A stretch of 64,000 nucleotides of DNA, taken from contig NZ_JAUOTN010000001.1 of NCBI RefSeq assembly GCF_030546575.1, positions 124,001-188,000 on the forward strand, given 5' to 3'. This DNA is from Pontibacter coccineus. Lineage in GTDB: Bacteria; Bacteroidota; Bacteroidia; Cytophagales; Hymenobacteraceae. A model generated the notes under the pieces. The model did not search any database. It worked only from the letters and a program-made list of their open reading frames with translations, and was not told the DNA's origin. Shown here one piece after another: positions 62,580 to 64,000 of this stretch (position 1 is the stretch's first letter; the number at the start of each line of letters is the position of its first letter). Made by a program: the position numbers and the translations under genes.

Positions 62580-64000
62580 TTACTTACTGAAGTATACGCT
62601 GAAGGTTGTGCCCTTGCCCAGCTCGCTCTCCACTTCTATCCTGCCGCCCGCGTTCTCCACAATCCTTTTCACCATATACAATCCCACGCCGGACCCTTCC
62701 ACATGGTCATGGAAGCGTTTGAACATGGTAAAGAGTTTGTTCTGCTGCACAGTACTTAAACCCAGGCCGTTATCCTGTACCTGCAGTACCTGAAATCCGT
62801 CCCGCTGTTCGCAGCTTATCTTAATGTGCGGCTTCCTGTCCGGATGGCTGTACTTGATGGCGTTCGACAACAGGTTGTAAAGAATGCTGCGCAGGTTTTT
62901 CTCTGAGAAGGCCCTGGTCGAGCAATCGGCAACATCCGTTTCCATGTGCGCATCAAACTCCGTGATCATTTTGACCAGGTCAAGCTCCACTTCCCGGATC
63001 ATGTCGGCCACCACCACATACTCCTGCTTGTTCAGTTCCTCTTTCTGCAGCTTGGAGATTTCCGTCAGACTGGCGATCGTCTTCTTGAACCTGGACACTG
63101 AGCCCTGGATCATGTTGAGTATTCTCCTTACCTCCGGTTTGCCGAGGCTGTGCTCAGAGAGTTCGAACAACAGTTCGCTCATCAGCATCTCGATGTTCGA
63201 GATCGGCGCCTTTAAGTCGTGGGAGGCAGTGTAGATGAAGTTATCGAGGTCCTTGTTGATGTAGACGAGTTGCTGGTTGGCGATGCCAAACTCTTTGTTG
63301 GCCTTTTGCAGCTGCTGTTCGCTTGCCTCCACCGTCTTGCGCGCCTGCACCTGCTCGGTCACTTCGAGCGCGAAGACCACCACGCCGTCGATTTGGTTTT
63401 GTTCGTTGTAACGCGCCTGCTGAATGTAGCGGAAGTACCTGTCCTCCATTTCGCCATCGGGACGGGCAAACGGAATGTACATTTCCTTCTCTTCGTGGGT
63501 GTACCCTGTCTCATACACATCTCGAAAGGTCTTATACACCGGGTTATCTTTAATTTCGGGCAGGGCCTCCAGAATGGGTTTCCCAAGCAGCTCCCTCCCG
63601 GGGAAAAAAGCAGCATAGGCCGGGTTTACCAGCTCATATACCAGGTCAGGCCCGTTTAAAATACAGATGGCGGCCGGGGCTCCCATAAAGAGGCTTTGGA
63701 GCCGTTTGCTTTGTCGCTCCGCCTCCGCCTGTGCCTGCTCCAGTTCAAAGGTGCGGCGTTTTATCACTTCCTCCAGCCCCAGGTTCATAGTATGCAGCGA
63801 TGCGGCGCTCGATTCCACCTGCTGGCGCGCCGTCACGAAGTCGGTCACATCCAACGCGAAAATCAGTATGCCATTCACATTCCCCTCCGCATCCAGCAGG
63901 GCCTGGTATATAAAATTCCAGTAAATGTCCTCGGCAGGTTGCCCTTCGTAGCGCGCCACCGGTATTAGCAGTTCCTTCCCTTCGTAGGTGATACCTGTCC
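62580..64000 (-). CDS. PAS-domain sensor histidine kinase (5' end outside window)
   Basis: The frame runs through the window end; at 64000 it still reads PAS-like sequence (GITYEGKELLIPVARYEGQ), so the GTG at 63959 is not the true start. A first PAS ends near DVTDFVTARQQV; a coiled coil and a second PAS (ICILNGPDLVYELVNPAYAAFF to FALEVTEQVQARK) follow. The kinase core has the H box TASHDLKAPISNIEML, the N box LRSILYNLLSNAIKYSHPD, G boxes VQDNGLGL and GSGVGLYMVKRI. The sensor is cytosolic as far as seen. No response regulator is adjacent. Confidence 0.93.
   Translation of the reverse strand, partial: TGITYEGKELLIPVARYEGQPAEDIYWNFIYQALLDAEGNVNGILIFALDVTDFVTARQQVESSAASLHTMNLGLEEVIKRRTFELEQAQAEAERQSKRLQSLFMGAPAAICILNGPDLVYELVNPAYAAFFPGRELLGKPILEALPEIKDNPVYKTFRDVYETGYTHEEKEMYIPFARPDGEMEDRYFRYIQQARYNEQNQIDGVVVFALEVTEQVQARKTVEASEQQLQKANKEFGIANQQLVYINKDLDNFIYTASHDLKAPISNIEMLMSELLFELSEHSLGKPEVRRILNMIQGSVSRFKKTIASLTEISKLQKEELNKQEYVVVADMIREVELDLVKMITEFDAHMETDVADCSTRAFSEKNLRSILYNLLSNAIKYSHPDRKPHIKISCEQRDGFQVLQVQDNGLGLSTVQQNKLFTMFKRFHDHVEGSGVGLYMVKRIVENAGGRIEVESELGKGTTFSVYFSK

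Overview
The window looks like a chromosomal segment of a Bacteroidota bacterium, most likely a cytophagalean of the Hymenobacteraceae/Pontibacter type. The evidence is the protein families present (a DUF5686 outer-membrane barrel with a carboxypeptidase-like regulatory domain, DUF5690, DUF4833, LytS/LytTR pairs, bacterial sphingolipid enzymes) and several promoters of the Bacteroidota type with a TAnnTTTG box at -7. The genus is a guess. A heptamer, TATACCT/AGGTATA, is scattered through genes and gaps on both strands far more often than chance.

Layout. (1) 1-8.4 kb: a catabolic operon on the minus strand in the order catB, catC, catA, pcaD, fused pcaIJ, a FUSC-like membrane protein, pcaF, tetR, followed by an MFS exporter cut by the window edge. 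It takes catechol through muconate, muconolactone, enol-lactone and 3-oxoadipate to succinyl-CoA and acetyl-CoA. (2) 8.5-18.3 kb: single genes, including a SulP transporter, an AraC regulator, a sulfatase without signal peptide, an LLM flavin monooxygenase, a 2Fe-2S ferredoxin/class III nucleotide cyclase fusion, and an FMN reductase with a decayed C-terminal copy 3.5 kb away. (3) 18.6-22.7 kb: a Crp/Fnr regulator followed by a perfect TTGAT-N4-ATCAA box and a five-gene unit (F420-type NADP reductase, YceI, DoxX, DODA-type dioxygenase, esterase). (4) 22.8-32 kb: mixed genes, with a KaiC/KaiB-like pair. (5) 32-38.6 kb: a tetR-tolC-MFP-RND efflux operon with a dyad operator at the regulator's promoter.

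(6) 39.9-41.9 kb: an AT-rich stretch of small genes separated by attC-like sites. In the first two units the start of each unit is the exact reverse complement of its end, and in the third nearly so. This is what integron gene cassettes look like, and no integrase is visible. (7) 42.3-46 kb: monocistronic purL between a clear promoter and a strong terminator. (8) 46.4-48.9 kb: a LytTR response regulator, a LytS-type kinase and the stump of an ABC ATPase gene.

(9) 49.1-61.3 kb: the highlight. Eleven tightly packed genes on the minus strand run from serine palmitoyltransferase to a terminator: spt, bacterial ceramide synthase (GNAT-like), ceramide reductase (epimerase-like), myo-inositol-3-phosphate synthase, PgpA-type phosphatase, GtrA, DUF5686 barrel, CDP-alcohol phosphatidyltransferase, DUF4833, PAP2/Aur1-like phosphotransferase and a HAD phosphatase. 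Read together they encode ceramide backbone synthesis, phosphatidylinositol synthesis and transfer of the inositol-phosphate head group to ceramide. Three membrane or envelope proteins of unknown role are embedded, which could move the product to the outer membrane. A TetR regulator with a self-overlapping operator sits upstream. (10) 61.6-64 kb: a pirin and a PAS histidine kinase cut by the window end. No rRNA, tRNA, CRISPR array, intact transposase or phage gene was recognised.
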